NCBI RefSeq assembly: GCF_001500125.1
Contig: NZ_LQIV01000012.1
Span: forward strand, 62,001 to 126,000
Length of the DNA: 64,000 nt
Direction: 5' to 3'
Source: Mycobacterium sp. IS-1742
GTDB taxonomy: Bacteria > Actinomycetota > Actinomycetes > Mycobacteriales > Mycobacteriaceae
Shown here: piece by piece, positions 1-8,056 of the stretch
How positions within the stretch are numbered: position 1 is the first letter of the stretch
How the letters are laid out: the number at the start of each line of letters is the position of its first letter
The notes under the pieces: model-generated
What the model saw: the letters and a program-made list of their open reading frames with translations, nothing else
The model's database searches: none
Told to the model about the DNA's origin: nothing
Translations under genes and position numbers: made by a program

Positions 1-1
1 C

Positions 2-406
2 GTGGTGCCGGCACCCGAGCGGGTGTTCAAGGACCAGATCCTCGACGCGGCCTACGCGGAAGCCGGGATCGGCCCGGAGGATCTGAGCGTCGCCGAGGTC
101 TACGACCTCTCCACCGCACTGGAACTCGACTGGTACGAGCACCTCGGGCTGTGCCCGAAGGGCGAGGCCGAGCAGCTGTTGCGCAGCGGCGCCACGACGA
201 TCGGCGGCCGGATCCCGGTCAACCCGTCGGGCGGGTTGGCGTGCTTCGGTGAGGCCATCCCGGCGCAGGCGATCGCCCAGGTCTGCGAGTTGACCTGGCA
301 GCTCAAGGGTCAGGCCACCGGCAGGCAGGTCGAGGGCGCGAAGGTCGGCGTGACCGCGAACCAGGGTTTGTTCGGCCACGGCTCATCGGTGGTCGTCGCG
401 CGGTAA
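2..406 (+). CDS. Thiolase / lipid-transfer-type acyl-CoA acetyltransferase, C-terminal part
   Basis: This is the last 134 residues of a thiolase-superfamily protein cut by the left window edge; the true start lies outside. The conserved C-terminal core is visible: an NPSGG turn followed by a Gly-rich stretch (GLACFGEAIPAQA) and the ending GLFGHGSSVVVAR, typical of the SCP-x/lipid-transfer branch of mycobacterial thiolases. These act on steroid or fatty acyl-CoA thioesters, or serve as lipid carriers, in the cytosol. It converges with the liv operon, whose last gene ends 20 bp away. By position it matches M. tuberculosis Rv1627c, which also neighbours the ANTAR regulator. The substrate is unknown. 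Confidence 0.8.
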   Translation: MVPAPERVFKDQILDAAYAEAGIGPEDLSVAEVYDLSTALELDWYEHLGLCPKGEAEQLLRSGATTIGGRIPVNPSGGLACFGEAIPAQAIAQVCELTWQLKGQATGRQVEGAKVGVTANQGLFGHGSSVVVAR

Positions 407-426
407 GCCGCCCCGGGTCCGGTGGC

Positions 427-1170
427 TCAGGCGACACCGAGATACGCGGCGCGGACGCTGTCGTCGTGCAGCAGTTCGCGCGCGTTCCCGGTTCGCGTCA
501 CCTCGCCGGTCTCGAGGATGTAGGCACGGTCCGAGCGGGACAGCGCCTGCTGTGCGTTCTGTTCGACCAGCAGCACCGTCGTGCCCTGGGCGTTGATGTC
601 GGCGATGATCTTGAAGATCTGCGAGATCACCATCGGCGCAAGCCCCATCGACGGCTCGTCGAGGAGCAGCACCTTGGGCCGGGCCATCAGCGCCCGCCCG
701 ATCGCCAGCATCTGCTGCTCGCCGCCGGACAACGTGCCGCCGACCTGCGAGCGCCGCTCCGCCAGCCGCGGAAACGTCTCGAACACCCAGTCCAACCGCT
801 CGCGATGCTCGGCCTTGGTGGCGAATTTTCTTGCGTAGCAGCCCATCTCGAGGTTCTCGGTCACGGTCATCCCGGGGAACACGCCACGCCCCTCGGGAGC
901 CTGGATCAGACCGTCCGCGACCCGGCGGTGCGCCTTCACCCGTGAGACGTCTGTGCCGTCGAACCACACCGAACCCGAGGTGAGCGGGCGCAGGCCCGAG
1001 ATGGCCCGCATCATGGTGGTCTTCCCCGCGCCGTTGGACCCCAGCAGCGTGACCAACTCGCCCTCGTGCACCTTGATCGAAACCCCGTGCAGCGCCCGGA
1101 TCCGGCCGTAGTGCACGACGATGTCGCGGACCTCCAGCAGGACCTTGCGCGGCTCAGTTGATTTCGTCAT
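427..1170 (-). CDS. livF: Branched-chain amino-acid ABC transporter, ATP-binding protein LivF
   Basis: A 247-residue cytoplasmic ABC ATPase with Walker A (GSNGAGKTT, about residue 44), signature LSGGEQQMLAIGRAL and Walker B LLLDEPSMGL. The SGGEQQ signature and short length are those of LivF, which pairs with LivG to drive import of Leu/Ile/Val or related amides. It is last in the minus-strand operon livK-H-M-G-F, and its start overlaps the end of livG by 17 bp, implying translational coupling. The substrate could be something other than branched-chain amino acids (urea or amides), because this ABC family is broad. Confidence 0.9.
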   Translation of the reverse strand: MTKSTEPRKVLLEVRDIVVHYGRIRALHGVSIKVHEGELVTLLGSNGAGKTTMMRAISGLRPLTSGSVWFDGTDVSRVKAHRRVADGLIQAPEGRGVFPGMTVTENLEMGCYARKFATKAEHRERLDWVFETFPRLAERRSQVGGTLSGGEQQMLAIGRALMARPKVLLLDEPSMGLAPMVISQIFKIIADINAQGTTVLLVEQNAQQALSRSDRAYILETGEVTRTGNARELLHDDSVRAAYLGVA

Positions 1171-1981
1171 CAGGCACTCCCAGGTAGGCGGCGATGACCT
1201 TCGGGTCCTCGCGGATCTCGGCAGGCAGCCCGTCGGCGATCTTGCGGCCGAACTCCAGAACGACGATCCGGTCGGTCACACCCATGACCAGCCGCATGTC
1301 GTGCTCGATGAGCAGCACGGTGTAACCGTCGTCGCGGATCTTGCGGATCAGCTCGATCAGCGCGGCCTTCTCTGCGGGGTTGAAGCCGGCAGCGGGTTCG
1401 TCCAGGCACAGCAGTTTGGGTTCGGTGGCCAGCGCGCGGGCGATCTCCAGCCGCCGCTGATCGCCGTAGGACAGGTTCTTCGCCTTCTCCTCGCCGCGGT
1501 GCGCGATGCCCACGAAGTGAAGTAATGCAGCCGCTCTTTCGATCGCCGACTTCTCCTCCCGGCGGTGCCGGGGTGTGCGGATCAAGGCCCCCGGCACCGA
1601 CGTCAGGTGCCGCGCATCGGTGCCGACCATGACGTTCTCCAGCGCCGTCATCTCCCCGAAGAGCCGGATGTTCTGGAACGTCCTGGCGATACCGCGCCGG
1701 GTGATCTGGTGGCGTTTGATGCGGCCGAGCGGCTTACCGTCGAACGTCACCGAACCCGAACTGGGGCGGTAGACACCGGTGATGGCGTTGAAGCAGGTGG
1801 TCTTGCCCGCACCGTTGGGACCGATCAACCCGAGGATCTCGCCGCGCCGGATGTCGAAGGTCACCGAGTCCAGTGCGGTCAGCCCGCCGAACTTCACGGT
1901 GAGGTCATGGGTCTGCAGCAGGGTCTCACCCTCGGCAGCCTCGATATCGCGGTGCACACCGGAGAGTTCCTCGATCGTCAT
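1154..1981 (-). CDS. livG: Branched-chain amino-acid ABC transporter, ATP-binding protein LivG
   Basis: A 275-residue ABC ATPase with Walker A GPNGAGKTT (about residue 53), signature LSYGDQRRLEIARAL, Walker B LLCLDEPAAG and the LivG-type C-terminal end (VIAAYLG). I chose the ATG at 1981 because it forms a 4-bp ATGA overlap with the livM stop codon; the longer open frame upstream runs inside livM and lacks homology. LivG and LivF form the asymmetric ATPase dimer under the LivH/LivM pore. Confidence 0.9.
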   Translation of the reverse strand: MTIEELSGVHRDIEAAEGETLLQTHDLTVKFGGLTALDSVTFDIRRGEILGLIGPNGAGKTTCFNAITGVYRPSSGSVTFDGKPLGRIKRHQITRRGIARTFQNIRLFGEMTALENVMVGTDARHLTSVPGALIRTPRHRREEKSAIERAAALLHFVGIAHRGEEKAKNLSYGDQRRLEIARALATEPKLLCLDEPAAGFNPAEKAALIELIRKIRDDGYTVLLIEHDMRLVMGVTDRIVVLEFGRKIADGLPAEIREDPKVIAAYLGVPDDEIN

Positions 1982-3192
1982 CGCGTCGCCCCCTCGTTCT
2001 CGCCGGACGCGCGACGCAACAGGTCGCGCGCCGCCTTGCCGTAAGTGAGCAGTTGCTGGCGCGCCGGGAACAGGCCCTGCGGCCGGAAGATCATCAGCAC
2101 CACCAGGGCCAGTCCGAAGAACAGGTACTTCAGGTCGCCAAGGTTGATGCCGAGGAAGTGCACGCCCAGAAGGCGATTCGGCAGGTAGACGATGATGAAC
2201 GCGCCGAAGATCACGCCCAGCTTGTTGCCCTGCCCGCCGAGGACGACAGCGCACAGGAACAGCATCGAGTTGATGATGTTGAACGTCGGCGGCGCCACGT
2301 ACTGAACCTGCCCGGCATACAGCGCCCCGGAGAGCCCGCCGATCGCGGCGCCGATGACGAACGCCCACAGCTTGAAGCGGAAGGTGTTGACCCCCATGAC
2401 CTCCGCCGCGTCCTCGTCCTCGCGGACCGCGACCCACGCCCGACCCACCCGGCTGCGTTCGAGGTTGCCGACCAGCAGCAGGATGGCCACGATCAACACC
2501 AGGCCGAGCCAGAACCACCAGGTGCCGTAGTTCGCCTCGCCCGTCGAATTGGCCCGGGAGAACACGCCTTCGGGGAGCCGCTCGCTCTCCCCCACGCGCG
2601 GGTACTCGACCTCGTTGAGGCCGCGGGGGCCGTTGGTGATGTCGGAGAGGTTGTCGGCGAGCAGGCGGATGATCTCGCCGAACCCGAGCGTGACGATCGC
2701 CAGATAGTCACCGCGCAACCGCAGTGTCGGGGTGCCCAGGATGAGCCCCGCGAGCGCGGTCACGGCCATCGCCAGGGGCACACACGCCAGCCACGCCCAG
2801 TCCGTCGTCAGCCAGCCACCGGGACCGGCCTGGTTCCACGGGCTGCTGGGGCTGGTCAGGAGCGCGACGGTGTAGGCGCCGACGGCGTAGAAGCCGACAT
2901 AGCCCAGATCGAGCAGACCTGCCTGGCCCACAACGACATTGAGGCCGATCGCGATGATCGCCACCATCGCGAACTGGGCCATCGTGCCACCGAAGCTGAT
3001 GCCGGGTGTGTTGAGGAACGGCGGGGTGAACAGCGGCAACAGGGCCAGCACGCCGAACACCAGCACCCCGAACAGCCACTTCATCGGCCGGCTCAGGCTC
3101 GCCCACCAGGCGCGTAGGCCGTCACCGGGCGCGAGCAGCTTGTCCATCCTCGTCATGGGCGCCCGCGTCGCACCCCGCTGCTGGTCTGTCAT
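1978..3192 (-). CDS. livM: Branched-chain amino-acid ABC transporter permease LivM
   Basis: A 404-residue polytopic membrane protein with about ten hydrophobic segments. It carries the LivM landmarks GLNVVVGQAGLLDLGYVGFYAVGAY near residue 85 and a cytoplasmic EAA-like loop (AWVAVREDEDAAEVMG) near residue 255 that contacts the ATPases. An N-terminal extension of about 40 residues with one extra hydrophobic stretch precedes the core, as in other actinobacterial LivM proteins. Four-base overlaps with both livH and livG show a tightly coupled operon. Confidence 0.9.
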   Translation of the reverse strand: MTDQQRGATRAPMTRMDKLLAPGDGLRAWWASLSRPMKWLFGVLVFGVLALLPLFTPPFLNTPGISFGGTMAQFAMVAIIAIGLNVVVGQAGLLDLGYVGFYAVGAYTVALLTSPSSPWNQAGPGGWLTTDWAWLACVPLAMAVTALAGLILGTPTLRLRGDYLAIVTLGFGEIIRLLADNLSDITNGPRGLNEVEYPRVGESERLPEGVFSRANSTGEANYGTWWFWLGLVLIVAILLLVGNLERSRVGRAWVAVREDEDAAEVMGVNTFRFKLWAFVIGAAIGGLSGALYAGQVQYVAPPTFNIINSMLFLCAVVLGGQGNKLGVIFGAFIIVYLPNRLLGVHFLGINLGDLKYLFFGLALVVLMIFRPQGLFPARQQLLTYGKAARDLLRRASGENEGATR

Positions 3193-4226
3193 ACCCGTGC
3201 CTTCCCGAGGCTCTCACCGAGTATCCCCGTCGGACGGAACAACAGGACGAGCACCAGCAGGACGAAGGCGACGACGTCACGCCACTGCGTGCCGAACACG
3301 GCCTGCCCGTAGTTCTCCATCACCCCCAGGATGAGGCCGCCGAGCAGCGCGCCGCGCAGGTTGCCGATACCGCCGAGCACCGCGGCGGAGAAGGCCTTGA
3401 TGCCGAGCAGGAATCCGCCGGAGTAGATGATGCCCTGCGGGACCTTGAGGGTGTAGAGCAGCGCCGCCGCACCGGCCAGCAGACCGCCGATCATGAACGT
3501 CAGCATGATGACCCGTTCCCGCGACACCCCCATCAGCGTCGCGGTGTTCGGGTCCTGCGCCACCGCGCGGATGCCGCGGCCGAATTTCGTCCTGTTGATG
3601 GCGATGTCGGTGAGCAGGGCGAAGAACAGGGCGGCCCCGATGATCACCAGCGTGACGTTGGAGACGGCCGCGCCGAAGATCTCAAATTGGGTCTTCGGCT
3701 GCACCAGCGTGATCGGCTGCTGGGCATTGCTGCCCCCGTAACCCTTGATGATCTTCGGCAGGATGAAGTGGACGAACTCCTGCAGCACGAACGACATGCC
3801 GATGGCCGTGATGAGGAAGGTCAGCGGCCGCGCTCCCCGTCTTCGCAGCGGACGGTAGGCCACCGCCTCCAGACCGACGGCCGCAGACCCGGACACCAAC
3901 ATGGCGAACAGCATCGCGATCGCCAGATACAGCACCGTCAGCGCGATGCCTTTGTTGTAGGCGTTGCCCGACGGGGTGAAACCGAGGATGAAGTCGAGAC
4001 AGAAGTAGGCGCCGAACATCCCCAGCATGAAGATCTCGGAGTGGGCGAAGTTGATCAGCCGCAGCACGCCGAACACCAACGTGTAGCCGACCGCGACCAG
4101 CGCATAGATGGCGCCCCACGACAACCCGTCGATCGTCAACTGCCAGAACCCGTTTCGCAGGCCCTCGAGGTTGAAGCTGATATTCGCCGCCAGACAGGCG
4201 TACTGGTCGACGCAATCGGCGATCAC
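3189..4226 (-). CDS. livH: Branched-chain amino-acid ABC transporter permease LivH
   Basis: A 345-residue inner-membrane permease, the partner of LivM. Characteristic LivH features are GLSWGAIYALVAVGYTLVFGVLRLINFAH near the N-terminus and RAVAQDPNTATLMGV, the loop that docks on the ATPase. It is second in the operon, with a stable hairpin in the 82-bp gap after livK and a 4-bp overlap with livM. The roughly 40 residues before the first core helix are not conserved, so the start could be a few codons further in. Confidence 0.88.
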   Translation of the reverse strand: MIADCVDQYACLAANISFNLEGLRNGFWQLTIDGLSWGAIYALVAVGYTLVFGVLRLINFAHSEIFMLGMFGAYFCLDFILGFTPSGNAYNKGIALTVLYLAIAMLFAMLVSGSAAVGLEAVAYRPLRRRGARPLTFLITAIGMSFVLQEFVHFILPKIIKGYGGSNAQQPITLVQPKTQFEIFGAAVSNVTLVIIGAALFFALLTDIAINRTKFGRGIRAVAQDPNTATLMGVSRERVIMLTFMIGGLLAGAAALLYTLKVPQGIIYSGGFLLGIKAFSAAVLGGIGNLRGALLGGLILGVMENYGQAVFGTQWRDVVAFVLLVLVLLFRPTGILGESLGKARV

Positions 4227-4261
4227 GGTGCGGTGGGCTCCTCGCGGGTGGGAGTGCTAAG

Positions 4262-4299
4262 CGAGACGCGTCCGAGCCAAGTGGTTCGGACGCGTCTCG
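4262..4299 (-). terminator. Perfect 14-bp hairpin between livK and livH
   Basis: Positions 4262-4275 are exactly complementary to 4286-4299, enclosing a 10-nt loop that can itself pair further (CCA/TGG). It sits in the only real gap of the liv operon, just after livK. No U-tract follows in the direction of transcription. It is therefore more likely a partial terminator or an mRNA 3' stabiliser, raising the binding-protein level over the permease genes as in many binding-protein transporters, than a full stop. Confidence 0.65.
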
Positions 4300-4308
4300 T
4301 CTAGTCGA

Positions 4309-5520
4309 TCACTGGACCTTGTACATCCAGATCAGCGTGGTGGTGAGTTCACCCTGCGGTGTCCACTGGTAGTTGCGCGCCACGCCCTGGCCGTTGTAGT
4401 TGCGCACGTAGTCCAGCAGCGCCTGGCGGGTGATGGCCCCGGAGTCGATGCCCTTCACCAGGATGGTGCCCAGGTCGTAGCCCTCGGTGCTGTAGGTGCC
4501 GGGCTCCTGGCCGAACTTCTGGGTGTACTCGTCGGCGAAGCCGCCGGTGGCCGGGCCGCAGGGGCAGGACAGCAGAGCCTCCTTGGACGCCTCACCGGCC
4601 TGCTTGACGAACTCCGGATCCTTCGTGCCGTCGGCGCTGACGAAGGTGCCCTCGAAGCCGCCGTCCTTGAGCTGCTGCACGAACGGCGCGGCCTCCGCGT
4701 AGTAACCGCTGAAGAAGACCGACTGCGGGCTGGCACCCTTGACCTGGGTGACGGCGGCCGAGAAGTCCTTGTCGCCCTTCTTCACCGAGATGTTGCACGC
4801 CGGGTCCGCGACCGGCCCGAGCGTCTCGCGGACCGCCTGGGCGAGGCCGAGGCCGTAGTCGGTGCTGTCGTCGACGACGCAGACCTTCTGGTGGCCCAGC
4901 GTGTTCTTCAGGTAGTTGGCGACCGACGGACCCTGGACGCCGTCGTTGGCCAGGCCGCGGAAGAAGGTCCGCCATCCCTTCTCGGACAGCGTGACGTTGG
5001 TCGCCGAGGCGGTCGCGGCGACCAGGCCGGCCTGGTTGAACACGTCGCCGGTTGCGTTGGTCTCACCCGAGAAGGCCGGGCCGACAAGGCCGATCGTGTA
5101 CTGGTCGTCGACGATCTGCGGGGCGATGGCGCTGGCCTTCTGCGGGTCACCCTCGGTGTCGAACGTCTTGAGCTGGACCTGACAGCCGGGGTTGGCGGCG
5201 TTGTGCTTGTCGACGGCCAGCTGCACGCCGTTCTTGATGTTGATGCCCAGCGCCGCGTCCGGGCCGTTGAGCGCGCCTGCCATCGCGATCGAGAGCGGCG
5301 GGCAGGTCGCCTTGCCGTCACCGGCCGGATCTGCCGGGGCGGCGCCTTCTGCGGCCTTGACCTCCGCGCCGTTCTCGTCGATCTGGACCTGCTCGACGAT
5401 CTTCAGATTCGTCTGCGCCGCTTCCTCTTCGGGTGTCGACTGACTGCAGCCGCCAAGGGCGAGCGCCAACAGCCCCGCGCTACCGAGAGCGAATGCGTTC
5501 CGTGCCACGCGACCGCGCAC
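4309..5520 (-). CDS. livK: Branched-chain amino-acid-type substrate-binding lipoprotein LivK
   Basis: A 403-residue periplasmic-binding-fold type I protein. An N-terminal signal with lipobox ALGGC (Cys25) predicts a membrane-anchored lipoprotein. The mature part has the ANF/Leu-binding signature: IAMAGALNGPDAALGINIKNGVQLAVD, then VGPAFSGETNATGDVFNQAGL, and a hinge later. It starts at GTG 5520, supported by a very strong Shine-Dalgarno (AGGAGGTG) a few bases upstream. It is first gene of the liv operon and captures the ligand for LivHMGF. Confidence 0.9.
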   Translation of the reverse strand: MRGRVARNAFALGSAGLLALALGGCSQSTPEEEAAQTNLKIVEQVQIDENGAEVKAAEGAAPADPAGDGKATCPPLSIAMAGALNGPDAALGINIKNGVQLAVDKHNAANPGCQVQLKTFDTEGDPQKASAIAPQIVDDQYTIGLVGPAFSGETNATGDVFNQAGLVAATASATNVTLSEKGWRTFFRGLANDGVQGPSVANYLKNTLGHQKVCVVDDSTDYGLGLAQAVRETLGPVADPACNISVKKGDKDFSAAVTQVKGASPQSVFFSGYYAEAAPFVQQLKDGGFEGTFVSADGTKDPEFVKQAGEASKEALLSCPCGPATGGFADEYTQKFGQEPGTYSTEGYDLGTILVKGIDSGAITRQALLDYVRNYNGQGVARNYQWTPQGELTTTLIWMYKVQ

Positions 5521-5674
5521 GTTTCACCTCCTGGTCGATGTTGTCGTCGGCATCGACTCCCGTGGCCGCAACGGCCTGGGCGCTGACGCTTCCGGTAGAA
5601 CATAGCCAACACCCGGCCATGGTGCGTGTTGTTGGAAAACGCGCGGCGCGTCCGCGCAGGTGGAACGGGCCGAC

Positions 5675-6286
5675 CTAACCGGCCGACGGCTCGCTCTTGG
5701 GGGTGTCCAGCGTCTCGAGCACCACCTCGGCCACCCGCTTCATGGTGGTTCTGCGGTCCATCGCCGCGCGCTGGATCCACTTGAACGCCTCGGGCTCGGT
5801 CATCCCCTGATTGGCCTGGAGCAGCCCCTTCGCCCGCTCGACCAGCTTGCGGGTCTCCAGGCGGTCCGAGAGCGTCGCGACCTCTTCTTCGAGCGCGTGG
5901 ATCTCGCTGAAGCGGCTGACGGCCACCTCGATGGCGGGGATCAGGTCGTTGACGTTGAACGGTTTGACCAGGTAGGCCATCGCGCCGGCGTCGCGGGCCT
6001 TCTCGACGAGGTCTCGCTGGCTGAAGGCGGTGAGGATCACGATCGGGGCGATCCGCTTGCCCGCTATCTCCGACGCCGCGTCGATCCCGTCGCGGCGGGG
6101 CATCTTCACGTCCATGATGACGAGATCGGGGCGCAGCGCCTCGGCCAGTTCGACGGCCTCCTGGCCGTCGCCGGCCTCGCCGACGATCTCGTAGCCCTCG
6201 TCACGCAGCATCTCGGCCAGGTCCATCCGGATGAGCGCCTCGTCTTCGGCGATGAGCACGCGGCGGGGCGTCGGTGAGCCGGTCAT
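5675..6286 (-). CDS. pdtaR: ANTAR-domain response regulator PdtaR (Rv1626-like)
   Basis: A 203-residue two-domain regulator. An N-terminal receiver domain carries the acidic pair (EDEA), the phospho-acceptor Asp in VIMDVKMPRRDG and Lys in YLVKPF. A coiled linker then leads to a C-terminal ANTAR domain with the hallmark AKGLLQ...MTEPEAFKWIQRAAMDRR. ANTAR proteins bind tandem RNA hairpins and antiterminate transcription; PdtaR is the partner of the kinase PdtaS in mycobacteria. I chose the start MTGSP at 6286 because it matches the family's N-terminus; an upstream in-frame ATG would add 16 unconserved residues. It is nearly identical in sequence to the M. tuberculosis protein. Confidence 0.94.
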   Translation of the reverse strand: MTGSPTPRRVLIAEDEALIRMDLAEMLRDEGYEIVGEAGDGQEAVELAEALRPDLVIMDVKMPRRDGIDAASEIAGKRIAPIVILTAFSQRDLVEKARDAGAMAYLVKPFNVNDLIPAIEVAVSRFSEIHALEEEVATLSDRLETRKLVERAKGLLQANQGMTEPEAFKWIQRAAMDRRTTMKRVAEVVLETLDTPKSEPSAG

Positions 6287-6356
6287 GGATGTCATTGTGG
6301 CGGTAACCCGGGCGATCAGCGACCTCGGGGCCATCCTCTATGGTGGGAGACCGCAC

Positions 6357-6430
6357 GCCCTCGTATCCCAACTGGCAGAGGAAACGGATTCAAAACCCGT
6401 ACAGTGTGAGTTCGAATCTCACCGAGGGCA
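6357..6430 (+). tRNA. tRNA with anticodon CAA (Leu by decoding), integration target
   Basis: A 74-nt cloverleaf: 7-bp acceptor (6357-6363 with 6423-6429), GG in the D-loop, anticodon loop TTCAAAA giving CAA (6391-6393), perfect 5-bp T-stem with loop TTCGAAT, discriminator A at 6430. A possible -10 element TATGGT lies about 13 bp upstream. Oddities are a variable loop of only 5 nt, whereas bacterial tRNA-Leu normally has a long variable arm, and mismatches at A31-C39 and C13-A22. The 3' half is the attachment core for the adjacent element, and integration has recreated an intact gene. Confidence 0.85.
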
Positions 6431-6432
6431 CC
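6387..6432 (+). repeat. attL core, 46 bp, within the tRNA 3' end
   Basis: This stretch, from the anticodon stem through the acceptor stem plus two bases, is repeated without a mismatch at 17796-17841. After the repeat the sequences diverge (GCATAG versus ACATAG continues weakly for a few bases). It is the left junction of the element. Confidence 0.92.
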
Positions 6433-6445
6433 GCATAGCCGCTGA

Positions 6446-7660
6446 TCAGGCCATACTTCGGCCAGCCGGAACCGTCTTCAGCGCCGGGACCGTCCGCAGA
6501 CCGTCCGCAGCAGCGTCGAACGCGTCCGCAATCGCGTCCAGATCGTCAGCGAACAAATGCCCGTACCGGTCGAGCGTCATCGTCGCCGTCTTGTGGCCGA
6601 GCAGCCGTTGCAGAACCTTCACGTTGCAACCGGCCGCGATCGACAGTGACGCGCAGGTGTGGCGCAGATCGTGCGGCGTTAGAGCGGCCTGGCCGATCGC
6701 TTCCGCGGCCGGATCGAATGCCCACCGCAGTTCGCCGATCGTGACGAAGCCGCCGCCGCGGCGCGACGGGAACAGCAGCTCATCCTCGGCGCGGGATGCA
6801 GCCTCGGTCGAGAGAAGGTCGGCGAGGAACCTCGGCACCGGCACCGTGCGGGCGCTGTGATTCTTCGTTGGCCCCTCCACGAGTCCGCGGCCCGTCACGT
6901 TCGTGACGGATCGCCGAACGCGGATACGACGCGCCGCCAGGTCGACATCACCGACCCGGAGCGCAGCCGCCTCCCCGAAGCGGAGGCCGCAGTATCCGAG
7001 GACGAACACGAGCGTCCGGAAGCGGCCGGCGGCGATCGCGAGCCGGTGCAACTGCTCATGCGTCAAAAACCGCTGCTCGACCTCGCCGACGCGCGGCAGC
7101 TCGATCCCTTCGGCGGGACTGGCCGGGAGATGCTTCGCACGGACGGCGAACTTCAGCACCGCGCCGACGAGCTGGTGTGTCTGGCGGACCCGTGAGGCGC
7201 TGAGTCCGCGGCCCTCGAAACGCGTGGATCCCGTTGCCGACAAGGCGGCGATCCAGACCTGCAAGTCGTCAAAGCGCACGTCCCGCAGCGGCACGTCGCG
7301 CCAGCGCGGCAGCACGACGGTATCGAGCAGGGAGCGGTATCCGGCGACCGTCTTCGGCGCGCGGGTCGCCTTCGTCCCGTACCAGCGTTCAGCGATCGCG
7401 CCGAACGTGACCACCGCGAGCGCGGGGTCCGTCCATGTGCCGGTCACCTGATCGCTGACTTGTTGGTCGAGCCATCGCTGCGCATCAGTCTTGCGGGCGA
7501 AGCCTCGCGCGTGCTCGCGGCCTTGCTCGTCGACGTACCGCGCGCGCCACCGGCTGCCCTTGCCATGGCTCGCGCTCGGAACGCTCTTTGTCGAGCCGTC
7601 TGCCTCGCGGACTGTCCTCGTCCAGCGGTCCTCAACGCCTGCTCGGCGATTCCGCTTCAT
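6446..7660 (-). CDS. int: Phage-type tyrosine integrase (left)
   Basis: A 404-residue site-specific recombinase. The N-terminal arm-binding region includes GSRWRARYVDEQGREHARGF near residue 36; a SAM-like core-binding domain covers roughly residues 82-180. The catalytic domain has Arg227 (CGLRFGEA), His330-x-x-Arg333 (HDLRHT), His356 (LGH) and nucleophile Tyr366 (DRYGHLF). All key residues are present, so it should be active. It reads toward the tRNA, with its stop 13 bp from the att core, and is therefore the enzyme most likely to have catalysed this insertion. It is divergent from the excisionase-like gene. Confidence 0.95.
   Translation of the reverse strand: MKRNRRAGVEDRWTRTVREADGSTKSVPSASHGKGSRWRARYVDEQGREHARGFARKTDAQRWLDQQVSDQVTGTWTDPALAVVTFGAIAERWYGTKATRAPKTVAGYRSLLDTVVLPRWRDVPLRDVRFDDLQVWIAALSATGSTRFEGRGLSASRVRQTHQLVGAVLKFAVRAKHLPASPAEGIELPRVGEVEQRFLTHEQLHRLAIAAGRFRTLVFVLGYCGLRFGEAAALRVGDVDLAARRIRVRRSVTNVTGRGLVEGPTKNHSARTVPVPRFLADLLSTEAASRAEDELLFPSRRGGGFVTIGELRWAFDPAAEAIGQAALTPHDLRHTCASLSIAAGCNVKVLQRLLGHKTATMTLDRYGHLFADDLDAIADAFDAAADGLRTVPALKTVPAGRSMA
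6488..6509. repeat. Candidate integrase arm-type sites, left side (2 x 11 bp)
   Basis: GACCGTCCGCA occurs twice head-to-tail (6488-6498 and 6499-6509) inside the 3' end of the integrase gene, 56 bp from the att core. Close copies occur at the other end of the element at 17619-17629, 17671-17680 and 17681-17691. In the excised circle these would flank the core on both sides, as arm-type sites do. The function is inferred. Confidence 0.5.
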
Positions 7661-7807
7661 AACTTTTCCTGCCTGTCCTGATCAGCAAAGTATGCGTTGA
7701 GCGAATAGTCCACGCGGACAATCAGTCCGAGTTCACAAGCGAAGTAAACACCGACTCCCTAGCGTCCACTGTATCGGCAGTTGCCAACACAGGAAGGCGC
7801 AACACAA
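7661..7807. promoter_or_regulatory. Divergent control region between integrase and excisionase-like gene
   Basis: This is a 147-bp spacer serving two divergent genes, AT-richer than its surroundings. It contains overlapping short palindromes (AGTCC at 7707, GGAC at 7716, GTCC at 7725) that look like an operator for a small HTH protein, and an SD-like AGGAAGG at 7791-7797 placed correctly for a GTG start at 7808. I could not assign promoter hexamers with confidence. Confidence 0.45.
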
Positions 7808-8008
7808 GTGAGTACGCAGGAAGAGTCGACACCGGAGTTTCTCAGCGCAGCAGACCTCGAGAAACTCACCGGAACACCGAAGGCGACCTGGCGCTATTGG
7901 GCGCACACCGGCTACGGACCGCAGTCATTCAAGATCGGTCGCCGCCGGGTGTGGCGGAAGGCCGTCGTCCTCGCCTGGCTCGAAGCGCAAGAGGCCGCCT
8001 CGGCATGA
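7808..8008 (+). CDS. Excisionase / AlpA-like helix-turn-helix protein
   Basis: A 66-residue protein made almost entirely of one MerR-like winged-HTH: FLSAADLEKLTGTPKATWRYW, then FKIGRRRVW and a final helix. This is the fold of phage Xis and AlpA proteins, which bend att DNA for excision or control integrase expression. I chose GTG 7808 because AGGAAGG lies 10 bp upstream; an in-frame TTG at 7781 would add nine residues and has no ribosome site. It is the first of the rightward genes and divergent from the integrase, the usual place for such a factor. Confidence 0.75.
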   Translation: MSTQEESTPEFLSAADLEKLTGTPKATWRYWAHTGYGPQSFKIGRRRVWRKAVVLAWLEAQEAASA

Positions 8009-8056
8009 CACCCGTTCGAACTGTTCGCTCGGTGATCAAGAAAACGGGAGTTCGAC

